The notes beneath the pieces were generated by a model. It saw only the letters and a list, made by a program, of their open reading frames with translations, was not told the DNA's origin and did not search any database. From contig OZ244626.1 of assembly GCA_965218495.1 (NCBI GenBank), positions 124,001 to 188,000 of the forward strand: 64,000 nucleotides of DNA. Reading direction: 5' to 3'. A program made the position numbers and the translations under genes. Positions 18,196-26,701 of this stretch are shown piece by piece; the first letter of the stretch is position 1, and each line of letters opens with the position of its first letter. Source of the stretch: G965218495 sp965218495. GTDB lineage: Bacteria; Bacteroidota; Rhodothermia; Rhodothermales; Bin80.

Positions 18196-19339
18196 GGGCT
18201 GCAGAAGCGGCTAGTTGAGGTGAAGGCACATTTGGGCGGGCATAGAAAGCCTTGACCGCGTCCGCTACGTATTCCTGCTCAGGCAAAGTAAGCTCCGTGT
18301 GCATCGGCAAGGATAAGACCTCGCCTGCGGCACGCTCGGTTTCGGGTAGCGGCCCGCTGCGGACACCGCCATGCTGAAATACGGGCTGGCGGTGCAGGGG
18401 AACGGGGTAATAGATCCCATAGGGTATGCCTGAAGCCTTCAGATACTTAGCCAAGGCATCGCGGCTGGCCGCGCGGACCGTATACTGATGGTACACGTGA
18501 CGACCATACGGCGCTTCAAGGGGAGTCACGATCTCGTCAACGCCGGCAAACAGCGCATCATAGTGCTTGGCAGCCGCACGTCGCGCTTGGTTGAATGATT
18601 GCAAGTGGCGCAACTTGACACGCAGGATTGCAGCCTGCAAGGCATCCAACCGGCTGTTCACGCCTACTACCTCATTGTAGTATTTGTGCTGCCCGCCGTG
18701 ATTAGTGATCATCTTCATGCCCTTATGCAGCGCGGCGTCGCGCGTTACAACTGCACCACCGTCACCAAAAGCACCCAAATTCTTAGACGGAAAGAACGAG
18801 AGGATAGCAGCCTTGCCCAGGCTGCCGGTCCGGCGGCCGCGATAGGTTGCTCCAATGGCTTGTGCATTGTCTTCAATCACCGGTATACCGTAGCGGTCAG
18901 CAACTTGCAGGATAGGATCCATGTCGGCGGACTGTCCATACAGATGTACCGGCACGATGGCCTTGGTACGTGGCGTAATCAGAGCCTCAACCCGACCGGG
19001 GTCCAAGTTGAATGTCTGTGGATCAATGTCCGCAAACACGACCGTAGCACCGACCAGGGCTGCTGCCTCCGCTGTGGCGATGAACGTGAAGGCTGGCGTG
19101 ATGATTTCATCGCCTGGCCCGATGCCAAGCGCCATATAGGCGATATGAAGGGCATCAGTCCCATTGCCGACGCCATGTGCATAAGGAACCCCGAGATACT
19201 TGGCAAGCGCATGATTAAACTCGTCCACCTCTGGCCCGCGGATAAAACGGCAGGTATGCAGGACCTCATCGATGGCCTCGTCAATTTCGGTCTTCAGCCG
19301 CTGGTACTGACCTTGTAGGTCAACCATCCGAACCTTCAT
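18188..19339 (-). CDS. DegT/DnrJ/EryC1/StrS aminotransferase, WbpE/WlbC-like
   Basis: 383 residues from the ATG at 19339 (MKVRMVDLQGQYQRLKTEID); the frame is open to 19420 but the first 27 codons look non-native and would overlap the acetyltransferase gene. PLP-dependent sugar 3-aminotransferase: GNGTDALHIAYMALGIGPGD, the DIDPQTFNLDP segment, and the PLP lysine in FFPSKNLGAFGDGGAV at about residue 187. It would transfer an amino group from glutamate to the 3-keto group made by the adjacent oxidoreductase. It lies 14 bp after the acetyltransferase stop and overlaps the oxidoreductase start. Confidence 0.9.
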   Translation of the reverse strand: MKVRMVDLQGQYQRLKTEIDEAIDEVLHTCRFIRGPEVDEFNHALAKYLGVPYAHGVGNGTDALHIAYMALGIGPGDEIITPAFTFIATAEAAALVGATVVFADIDPQTFNLDPGRVEALITPRTKAIVPVHLYGQSADMDPILQVADRYGIPVIEDNAQAIGATYRGRRTGSLGKAAILSFFPSKNLGAFGDGGAVVTRDAALHKGMKMITNHGGQHKYYNEVVGVNSRLDALQAAILRVKLRHLQSFNQARRAAAKHYDALFAGVDEIVTPLEAPYGRHVYHQYTVRAASRDALAKYLKASGIPYGIYYPVPLHRQPVFQHGGVRSGPLPETERAAGEVLSLPMHTELTLPEQEYVADAVKAFYARPNVPSPQLAASAAHG

Positions 19340-19353
19340 GGCAGGGCCCTTGC

Positions 19354-20103
19354 TTATTGGTTCTCGAGTAGCTGCGCCTTCGAAACTTTGCGGAAGTAGC
19401 GGGCCGGGTTGCGCGCCCAAACCTCGTGTTCCGGCACGTCCCGTGTAACTACGCTGCCACCAGCCACGAGTGCATCTTGACCGATTTCTTTCCCGGGCAA
19501 AACAACAGCGCCAACTCCAATGCGCGCGCCGCGGCGTGCGATGACTCCCTTGAAGTGCTTGAACCGCTCCTTGGTTCGCCCGACGAAGTTGTCGTTACTC
19601 GTCAGTACCCCAGGCGCCACAAAAACGCGATCCTCCAGCGTGGAGTAGGCGGTGATATAGGCATTTGCTTCAAGCTTGCAGTACGCACCAATGGTGCACG
19701 AATTCTCTACGGCCGCGCCGCGCCCAATAATGGTGCGCGTGCCTACCGAAACCTCTTCCCGCACCGTAGCGAGGTCAGCCACCATTACACACTCGGCCAA
19801 CGTACACCCTTTGTAGAGTACGACTCCCGTGCCGATCAGGCAGTGCGCACCAACTTCGAGTGAAGCAAGCAGGCCGCCGCCGGATCGCGGGGCGCTGTTG
19901 GATGCCAGCATGGGCGCCTTGCCCAGCACGGAGTGGTCTCCGATGAGTACCCCGTCACCGATACGGGTGCCTGCGCGCACCACGACGTGATGGCCCAGGC
20001 GACACGCGCGGCCGATTGTGGCGCCGTCCTCAATGATGCAGAAGTGCCCGATAGTTGTGCCTTCGCCGATAGAGGCAGAGGGAGCGATGACCGATGTCGA
20101 CAT
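19354..20103 (-). CDS. Left-handed beta-helix acetyltransferase, WbpD/WlbB-like
   Basis: 249 residues from the ATG at 20103 (MSTSVIAPSASIGEGTTIGH). The frame is open up to 20313, but that part runs back through a terminator hairpin and into the upstream gene, so it is not coding. Many hexapeptide repeats ([I/V]GxGxxI) are visible, with the acceptor-type insert LTSNDNFVGRTKERFKHFKG and a final VLPGKEIGQDALVAGGSVVT. The family N-acetylates the 3-amino group of UDP-3-amino sugar uronates using acetyl-CoA. First gene of the minus-strand sugar run; its promoter should lie in the short gap between the terminator (20121-20156) and the start, or read-through is used. Confidence 0.88.
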   Translation of the reverse strand: MSTSVIAPSASIGEGTTIGHFCIIEDGATIGRACRLGHHVVVRAGTRIGDGVLIGDHSVLGKAPMLASNSAPRSGGGLLASLEVGAHCLIGTGVVLYKGCTLAECVMVADLATVREEVSVGTRTIIGRGAAVENSCTIGAYCKLEANAYITAYSTLEDRVFVAPGVLTSNDNFVGRTKERFKHFKGVIARRGARIGVGAVVLPGKEIGQDALVAGGSVVTRDVPEHEVWARNPARYFRKVSKAQLLENQ

Positions 20104-20120
20104 AGGCTTTGGTGGCAAAC

Positions 20121-20156
20121 AAAAAGCCCGCCATCCGAATGGATTGCGGGCTTTTT
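20121..20156 (-). terminator. Rho-independent terminator after the TPR gene
   Basis: On the minus strand an 11-bp inverted repeat (AAAAAGCCCGC ... GCGGGCTTTTT) encloses a smaller ATCC/GGAT hairpin and is followed by TTTTTGTTT. It lies 21 bp after the stop of the TPR gene and 18 bp before the acetyltransferase start. It therefore separates the TPR gene from the sugar cluster. The A-tract on the other side means it could work in both directions. Confidence 0.85.
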
Positions 20157-20176
20157 GGGCGGTCATTCCGCCGAGC

Positions 20177-20989
20177 TTAGAGCGTGGAGAGGTAGTGTTC
20201 CGCCGAAGGCTTGTACGAGCCGTATAGTGAGTTTTGAAAGGAAATCTTGGCACCGTCTGTATCGCCGATTCGCACCTGTGCCTCGCCCTTGACAAAGTGG
20301 ATCTTTGCCGCATCGGTGCGGCTGCCGCGGTGCAGCGCCAGCGCCTGATCGGCGGCGGCGATCACCTCAGCGCTATTGTTCTTAGCCAGCTGTGCGACCG
20401 CAACGAAGAAGTAGTGGTCGGCATCCGGCTCGACATATTGCCGCGAGCGCTCCAGCGCAGCAAGGGCGCGGTCGCCGTCGCTGGCCGAAGGGTTGCGTCT
20501 GCTCACAGCCGAGGAGGCCTGGTAGTTGAAGTGTTCGCGAATCGCGTTGGCGGCTGCAAGCGCAGTCTTGCGGTCCTGCGTGTTTTCCAAGATACCCTTC
20601 CACGCCTCAAGAGACTCGTCCATGCGGCCAAGCTTTTTGAGTGCCAGGCCCTTGCCGTACTGATTCTTGATGTAAGCCGGGTAGATGGCCACGCCGTTTT
20701 CGTAGTGTCCTAGTGCAGTTGCGGCTTCATCAGCCTTAATAGCTGCATTACCCAACCTGTTGTCCATCTGGGCGGCCGCAAATCGGGACTTGCGCGCTAC
20801 GTTTGCATCGCTGGCGGCATCGGCCCCATTGGCTGCTTCAGCGAAAAGGGGGCGTGCCTTAGCGTAGTCCTTGGCTAAGGCAGCCTCACGCGCGACGTTG
20901 AAAGTCTCCTTGTACTCTTGCGCCTGAGCTGGTACAGCCAGCAACATGAGTGAGGCTAGGAGCAGGCCTGTTCTACAGAGTGCGTTCAT
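20177..20989 (-). CDS. Secreted TPR-like protein
   Basis: 270 codons. A signal peptide is clear (MNALCRTGLLLASLMLLAVP, cleaved after AQA). The mature part is Ala-rich helical repeats with TPR character (for example ALGHYENGVAIYPAYIKNQY, then LALKKLGRMDESLEAWKGIL), ending in EAQVRIGDTDGAKISFQNSL. Probably a periplasmic scaffold; no enzyme motif is visible. Ends at a strong terminator and is monocistronic as far as can be seen, with 206 bp of non-coding sequence upstream. Confidence 0.85.
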   Translation of the reverse strand: MNALCRTGLLLASLMLLAVPAQAQEYKETFNVAREAALAKDYAKARPLFAEAANGADAASDANVARKSRFAAAQMDNRLGNAAIKADEAATALGHYENGVAIYPAYIKNQYGKGLALKKLGRMDESLEAWKGILENTQDRKTALAAANAIREHFNYQASSAVSRRNPSASDGDRALAALERSRQYVEPDADHYFFVAVAQLAKNNSAEVIAAADQALALHRGSRTDAAKIHFVKGEAQVRIGDTDGAKISFQNSLYGSYKPSAEHYLSTL

Positions 20990-21195
20990 CTGACGTCGAG
21001 TGAAGGTTGGTGGCGGAGGTTGAAGGACAAATTAGTCTTCCACAGCCCACGCGCAAGGCGACGCCGTAGAAAATCGTGTTAAAGCGCAACGGCGGGAGAG
21101 GTTTCAGCTTCCATAAGGCAAACTCAATGCACCGCGCCGTAGCAGGAAAGTTCCCGCCGCGAGGTGGAATCGGGGTAAGCCACCTAACTTGCCGG

Positions 21196-23523
21196 CTATA
21201 TGTCTATAGACTTCTTCTTAAGGAAAAAGACTCCTTCCCGGCCGGAGGTCACGACGATGACACCGCTCTTGAAGTACGGGTAGTTGCTCCAGGCCCCCAG
21301 CACCGGTGAGTTGTCGTTGGGACCATACGGCACCGTATCGAAGTGACCGATCTCGGTCGGATTCTCCGGGTCGGTGATGTCTATCAGGCGCAACCCCTCA
21401 ACGTAGTTGGTCTGGTACATTGTGTTGCCGCGAATGTACAGGTTGTGGTCTATGGCACTGGAGGGCCCCAAGTACTCGCCGGCTACGAGCGGATCGTCTA
21501 GGTCTGCGAGGTCAAAGATCAACGTACGCGTCGCATCAACCAGCCCAGAAGCCTCATCGCCCTCATCATTCAGATAAAAGTACCTGTGATCCTCCGTGAG
21601 CCAGCCTTGGTGTGTGTATGCCACGTTGGGGTACTCCACAACGGAAATGGCAACAGGGTTCTCTTTGTCCGTGACGTCGGCTATGGAGAGCGCAGTGCCG
21701 TTGGAGCTCAGGCAGATTTCCTGTCCCCGGTAGGCGGTGTCCGGCCCGATGTAGGTTACGCACTGCGCGTCATGGGTCGATCCCGTGCCCCGGCGCCCGG
21801 TGCGGGTGTCGGCAAAGCAACCGGCAAATTCCGGATTGACGGGGTCCTGGACGTTGATCATATGCAGGGCACCCCCACACGTTTCGCCACCGGAATCGTT
21901 GCCGACGGCGTAAGCAAAGCCGGTTTCCTCGTTGATGATGAGGTTATGAGAGCTGTAGACTCCCTTGTATATCGCCGTCTCGGTAAACTCAACCGGCGCG
22001 TCGTCGCCCACCTCTCTCAGCTGCGTGAGATCAAAGATCTGCATATGGTGTGCGCCGGCGCCATCGGCCACCACAAACGCGTGGTTCTTGTACACCTTAA
22101 TGTCACGCCACAGGCTCTGGTTAGCTGTGGCGGTCTTGGGCAGGCTGCCCAGGTATCGCGGCCGTGTAGGATCAGTGAGATCAATAAATGACGTCCCGTC
22201 GGTTCGCCCTACCAGTGCATACTCGCGGCCGGTTTCAGGGTCTTCCCAGCCCCAGACATCGTTGACCTGTATTCCGCGCCGGGCACCGATTTCGCGGCGC
22301 GTAAGAAATGAGATCATGTCGACCTCGCTACAAGGAAAAGCCGCGGCTTCTCCATCTTCACATGCTACGCGCCCGCCCGTTACGGACGAAAATTCAGCAT
22401 CGTGGTATATCGGGCCTTCGACATTCCATGTGTCGTCCGCCATTACCAGTGGAAAAGCTGCGCCTTCAAAGTTGTCATGCCCACGCGCGGCTGCGACAAC
22501 CAGATCTCCCGCCGCCGCCAGGCGGCTGCCGTAGTTGCTTCTGAATTGGAGCATGCCCGGCTGATGCTGCCCGGGTGCAGTCTCCCCATCAAGGGATGAG
22601 AAGACGTAGGTTGTACCGGTGCTCTGATTCTGACCCGGCGCACCAACCCAGAGGGTGCCATTCGTGTAGGCCAAGGCCGCGCCGAAGAGTTCATTCTCGG
22701 CGCCTTCGGCGGGCGAAAGGTGACCGCGCGTTCGCCACTGGCCCTCCTCGTCCATAGAAAAGAGCGGCACTGTGCCTGCACCCTTGCGGGGTGCGCCAAT
22801 TGCTACGTTGCCATCGGCAAATGCGACTGCGCTGCCAAAGGCGTCACCGGTGGCACCGTCCTCAAAGCTAATCTGGCCGCTAGCTTGCCACCCTCCGCTA
22901 TCAGCGTCGAATTCATAGGCAAATGCTGCGCCTGCGCGTCCATTGGCGGATGGCACGCCCACGACCGCAAGAGATCCTTCCAGTGCTATCGCGCTACCGT
23001 CCAGCCGCAGATCTGCTTCCAGCACCAATGTGCCAGCGGCCTCCCACGAGCCTTCAACATGCCGATACGCGTGCACCATTGGCACTGCGTCGGCGTTTCC
23101 CGTTGAAACCACAAGGAGGTGGTCACCACTTACTGCCACCGATTCGCCGAAAGCAGGGGCGTCCGACTCCAGATGTGCGCGCTGGGCCCACTGGCCATCG
23201 CCATTGCGTGCAAAAACATATACGGCACCTTGAAGCGGCGCACCAACTGCCAGCACGTCACCCCCTGCCGCTAAGGAGCGCCCAAATCCCAGGGCTTCAT
23301 TGCCACTGGGCTCCGGCTTCAGCGTGCCAACTTGCTCCCACGTTCCGTTACTGTCCCTCTCGAAGATGAATACATTTCCCGGAAGCAGGAGGTTGCGACC
23401 TTCGCCGGCGAGAATCTGGTCTCCGCTGACAGCAACCGCATCACCAAACATTAGAGCATACTGAGCAGAAGTAGCCGTGCTGCTGGCTATGCACAGCGCG
23501 AATACAACGAATAAGAGTCTCAT
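21196..23523 (-). CDS. Choice-of-anchor B family secreted protein with FG-GAP-like repeats
   Basis: 775 residues from the ATG at 23523 (MRLLFVVFALCIASSTATSA-Q signal peptide); the frame continues upstream to 23589 without support. The first 350 residues are about seven beta-propeller repeats with a FGxxVAVSGD/G.A.GAP pattern (FG-GAP or integrin-like). The rest is the choice-of-anchor-B region with LVIVD-type repeats (VYKNHAFVVADGAGAHHMQI, FDLADLDDPLVAGEYLGPSS, LRLIDITDPENPTEIGHFDT). I see no clear C-terminal sorting domain: the protein ends in KKKSIDI, unlike the type 9 anchor expected for the family. Likely an exported, surface or extracellular adhesive protein of unknown ligand. Confidence 0.87.
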   Translation of the reverse strand: MRLLFVVFALCIASSTATSAQYALMFGDAVAVSGDQILAGEGRNLLLPGNVFIFERDSNGTWEQVGTLKPEPSGNEALGFGRSLAAGGDVLAVGAPLQGAVYVFARNGDGQWAQRAHLESDAPAFGESVAVSGDHLLVVSTGNADAVPMVHAYRHVEGSWEAAGTLVLEADLRLDGSAIALEGSLAVVGVPSANGRAGAAFAYEFDADSGGWQASGQISFEDGATGDAFGSAVAFADGNVAIGAPRKGAGTVPLFSMDEEGQWRTRGHLSPAEGAENELFGAALAYTNGTLWVGAPGQNQSTGTTYVFSSLDGETAPGQHQPGMLQFRSNYGSRLAAAGDLVVAAARGHDNFEGAAFPLVMADDTWNVEGPIYHDAEFSSVTGGRVACEDGEAAAFPCSEVDMISFLTRREIGARRGIQVNDVWGWEDPETGREYALVGRTDGTSFIDLTDPTRPRYLGSLPKTATANQSLWRDIKVYKNHAFVVADGAGAHHMQIFDLTQLREVGDDAPVEFTETAIYKGVYSSHNLIINEETGFAYAVGNDSGGETCGGALHMINVQDPVNPEFAGCFADTRTGRRGTGSTHDAQCVTYIGPDTAYRGQEICLSSNGTALSIADVTDKENPVAISVVEYPNVAYTHQGWLTEDHRYFYLNDEGDEASGLVDATRTLIFDLADLDDPLVAGEYLGPSSAIDHNLYIRGNTMYQTNYVEGLRLIDITDPENPTEIGHFDTVPYGPNDNSPVLGAWSNYPYFKSGVIVVTSGREGVFFLKKKSIDI

Positions 23524-24962
23524 TGTTCGTTGGACCTTGGTGGAATAAAGTAATCCTGCAATAAAGCACAATTGCCGGACACTTTCCACTCGGGTTTCTG
23601 GAGAAAGCGCTCTTACGTTTTACAGTGGCATTCTGCTGCCCGCCCGGTGAGCCGAAAAGCCCGCGCCAGACCCAATGGCAGCCCGCCTTTCTGTAGCTAC
23701 ACCTGGCTTGCGGCGGTCCATCTAGTATGGAGTGGGGAGAGGTTGTGCCTTGCGCAGCCCAGGTGCCGGCAGGCCAGGCTCTGGCCCTGCTGTAAGGTGG
23801 CTTGCGGACTACTAATGCCATATGAAGCAGTTGATGCACGTCCGGCTACAACTCGCTGCAAGTGGATTGGCAGCTCGTCATGCCTGCCTGTGCAACCACT
23901 CGTGTGCGATCCTAGTTCGCCCTCCGGCTGGAGGTAAATGCAATCCGCAGCTGACCGCATGGGATAGCGCAGCTACTCCGATGTCGCCTGTCCTTTGATG
24001 TGCGCGCGGTTCACGCTGCATCTTGGTGCCGCAGTGAGGGCGATGGAGTGTCAAAGGGCTCTACTATGCGCTCGGGTGCCCTTGGAGACGAATGCGCTCG
24101 CCATCGAGTTGCACCGGTTGGAAGTCCCGGGCAGCCGGCTGCGAAGCAAGCACGCTTCTGGCTTCTGTGCAATGCGTTGGAGTCGAGTTCAACGCATTGC
24201 GGATCGGCGATCTACCATTTATCTCTTCCTTCTGCAGCTAATAGTCGATCAAGGCTACCAGTGTACAGCCGAATGGTACCGCGCAGGGCACTGCAGCGCC
24301 TGTCCTTATGTACTCGCACGCTTGGCTATGGCCAGGGGCAAACGCTTGGACCCGTCGGCTGTTGGAGGCCGAATTCGCGGGCCGCTCCCCGGGCACAGGG
24401 CCGTTTGCTGCCAGTCTAGGAAACGGCTTCTCAGAGCTGGGCAAGGATTGCCGCTCGCAGCACGTGCCTCGATTGCGCTGCGGCATGCGGGATATGGTGG
24501 GCCAATTCCTACCTGCACATATGAAGCGACGGCGAACCCAGGTGTGATTAGGTTAGTGTTGTAGGTAGTATCAGCTGGCTCAAGGATCGGGCAGTGATTG
24601 TCAGTGGAATTGCACCAACGAATAAAGCAGCCAGCAAGGGAGTAGTCGAACGTCAATTGTGGGACCCGGCAGTGCATGGGTCTGTGAGGGACTGGATTCC
24701 TCTACTGCGAGTTATCGCATGTCGCATGATGCTGAAAGGGATTCACCTGGTGCGACGGGCGCAGCCAGCAAGTGCGCGGACTGTGGACTGGGCCCGTGGT
24801 AGTGGCGCCATGCGAATGGCACATTCGATCCCAAGCATGCGTACGGCATAGTGCCGAAAATCGGCCTGGACAAGTGCGAGGCACAAGCGCAGCAGCAGCT
24901 GTCCAGACGGAAAGGAGCTGCAAAGCCCTTGTCCGTTATACACCCTGTGGAAGCATGCGCGG
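23524..24962. other. 1.4-kb stretch with no recognisable gene
   Basis: Several short overlapping frames occur on both strands here, the longest 189 codons at 23995-24564, but none has a recognisable fold, signal peptide, or Shine-Dalgarno. Cysteine, arginine and serine content is typical of out-of-frame translation. No RNA gene or clear repeat seen. It may be decayed sequence. Confidence 0.5.
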
Positions 24963-26615
24963 CTATTCCGCCTGTCCAAGGGCGCGAAGGAGTCGGGACT
25001 TGTCACCGGTGAGCTCACAATGGATAAGCGTCGTGGGAATGACACCCGCCCGGTTGAAGTCATCCATGAACGTAGACAACACGATTTTTCCTTCTCGCTG
25101 CCGCGCATATTCCGCGATTAGGTGCTCTATTTCAATCTTGCCGATGACGTAGCTCGTCCCGTAGGCAGGCTGCTGCAGGTAGAACTGTTCCTCGTGCTGT
25201 ATTGTGCTTCCGTCCGCCGGGAGCAGTCCCCACGGTGTCCACTTGGAAGCAAACACGGTAGCTTCGTCGAACGTCATCTGTAGCCCGTGTTGGTACAACC
25301 CACCCAGGCCGCGCGCTGCTCGTTGCGCCAAGAGGATCCAGACGAGCTCCCGAGCAAGCGGGCGATCGTCGAGGAGTCCGGCGTGCATCATCATCTCCTC
25401 CATCCCGGTTGCCATACCCTCTGCGCGCGAGTCGAATGCGTTGTAAAGAAGCGGCGTCTGCCTGATTCGGCTCGGGTGCGGCTCTTCGCGCATACGCGCA
25501 AGATCGAACCAGTGGTAGTGGTGCGTGCGCATCACGATGGGATCGCGGTATGTGATCTCTGAAAAGAAGCCGCGCAGCCCGCCTGAAGGGACAAAGGACC
25601 CGATACGCTCTCGCAGGGCGTGGTCCATATAGTCCTTGATTGGGACCACATCGTTCTCGGTCAGAAATGACATGTACTCGGTTACGGCAGCATTTAGCCT
25701 CACATCGAATTCCACGGCCGACGCTATGCGCGAAAGTGCTGGCAGCGCCCGGTTGCGGTGCTCCTCAAGGCGCAGCGCCGCATGAGCGCGGGCAAGCTCC
25801 CGCGACATGATCAGGACCTCGTCTTCCCAAGAGTAGGGGAGCAGGTGCACGTTTTGGAGCTTCCAGGTGTGATTCTCCTTGCCTATGCCAGATGGTCCGG
25901 CCTTCAACGGCAGTTGGGCCACGATCCATGCTGCAAACGAGTCCGAAGCCGCCTGTGCTTCCTGTGCAGCAGCCCCAAGGATAGGGTGCGCAGCTTGCAC
26001 GTTGGCAGCAAGCTGAGCCAGATCTGCGCTCTGCTCGCGGATCGACCGTTCCGAGGTAGTCCAGAGGTCCCGGCCGTCCCCGGTCAAGTTGGTGCGTGCC
26101 GCGGAATAAAGAGATTCCATCACACGAAGGCGCGCAGCGATCTCCGCAGCATCTTCTGCGGATAGGGGCCAATGGTAGCGGGACAGCTCAATGGCCCCAT
26201 GGATTGTAGGACCTTCGCGCTCGGGCACGTCCGTTGGAGACGGAAAGTACCATACGTAGAACGCCGGATCGCGCGCCCACGGCTGCAGTACACGGTGGTC
26301 AAACTCCAGCCCATTCATCTCAGCCCATACGAGGTACCAGTCAACCTGCTCTGCCACGCTCCAACCAGTAGTGTCGGTGCTTGCAAGCGCGGCCCGCCAG
26401 CCCACCAGTGCAGCGTGCTGGGCTTCCATGTCCGCTGCGGAGTATTCTGGAACGCCATCAATCATCCTAGGCGCATTAAAGGCCCGCCATTCAAAAAAGA
26501 AGTCTACCAATTCCGTGTGGCTTGCTGGTGGACCCTGGGCCAGCTCAGGTGCTGACGATGTGCACGCTGCTATGAAGCAGGCAAAAAGTGCGACAGTAAC
26601 TTTATTATCCTGCAT
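24963..26615 (-). CDS. DUF885-like lipoprotein
   Basis: 550 residues from the ATG at 26615 (MQDNKVTVALFACFIAACTS); another ATG at 26624 is in frame, and longer versions would run into mutS2. The leader ends in a lipobox IAAC, so it is a lipoprotein. The body resembles the DUF885 family: tryptophan-rich helices, a DFRLNAAVTEY-like region, and RAEGMATGMEEMMMHAG where canonical members have EGWALYxE. I do not see the HExxPGH zinc motif of metallopeptidase-like members; HHYHWFDLARMREEPH may sit in its place. Enzyme activity is therefore uncertain. Divergent from mutS2, with an 86-bp shared promoter region (26616-26701). Confidence 0.7.
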   Translation of the reverse strand: MQDNKVTVALFACFIAACTSSAPELAQGPPASHTELVDFFFEWRAFNAPRMIDGVPEYSAADMEAQHAALVGWRAALASTDTTGWSVAEQVDWYLVWAEMNGLEFDHRVLQPWARDPAFYVWYFPSPTDVPEREGPTIHGAIELSRYHWPLSAEDAAEIAARLRVMESLYSAARTNLTGDGRDLWTTSERSIREQSADLAQLAANVQAAHPILGAAAQEAQAASDSFAAWIVAQLPLKAGPSGIGKENHTWKLQNVHLLPYSWEDEVLIMSRELARAHAALRLEEHRNRALPALSRIASAVEFDVRLNAAVTEYMSFLTENDVVPIKDYMDHALRERIGSFVPSGGLRGFFSEITYRDPIVMRTHHYHWFDLARMREEPHPSRIRQTPLLYNAFDSRAEGMATGMEEMMMHAGLLDDRPLARELVWILLAQRAARGLGGLYQHGLQMTFDEATVFASKWTPWGLLPADGSTIQHEEQFYLQQPAYGTSYVIGKIEIEHLIAEYARQREGKIVLSTFMDDFNRAGVIPTTLIHCELTGDKSRLLRALGQAE

Positions 26616-26701
26616 AGCATACATGTAGTGGGCCGCCGAAAGGTAGCTACTGCAGCCGACATTAGGTATGGAATTGCAGTGATGCACCGTAGTCAGTCGT
26701 G

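Noticed and set aside
23995..24564. 189-codon plus-strand frame in the gene-free region
   Set aside because: No motif, no signal peptide, no Shine-Dalgarno; Cys/Arg-rich like random translation.
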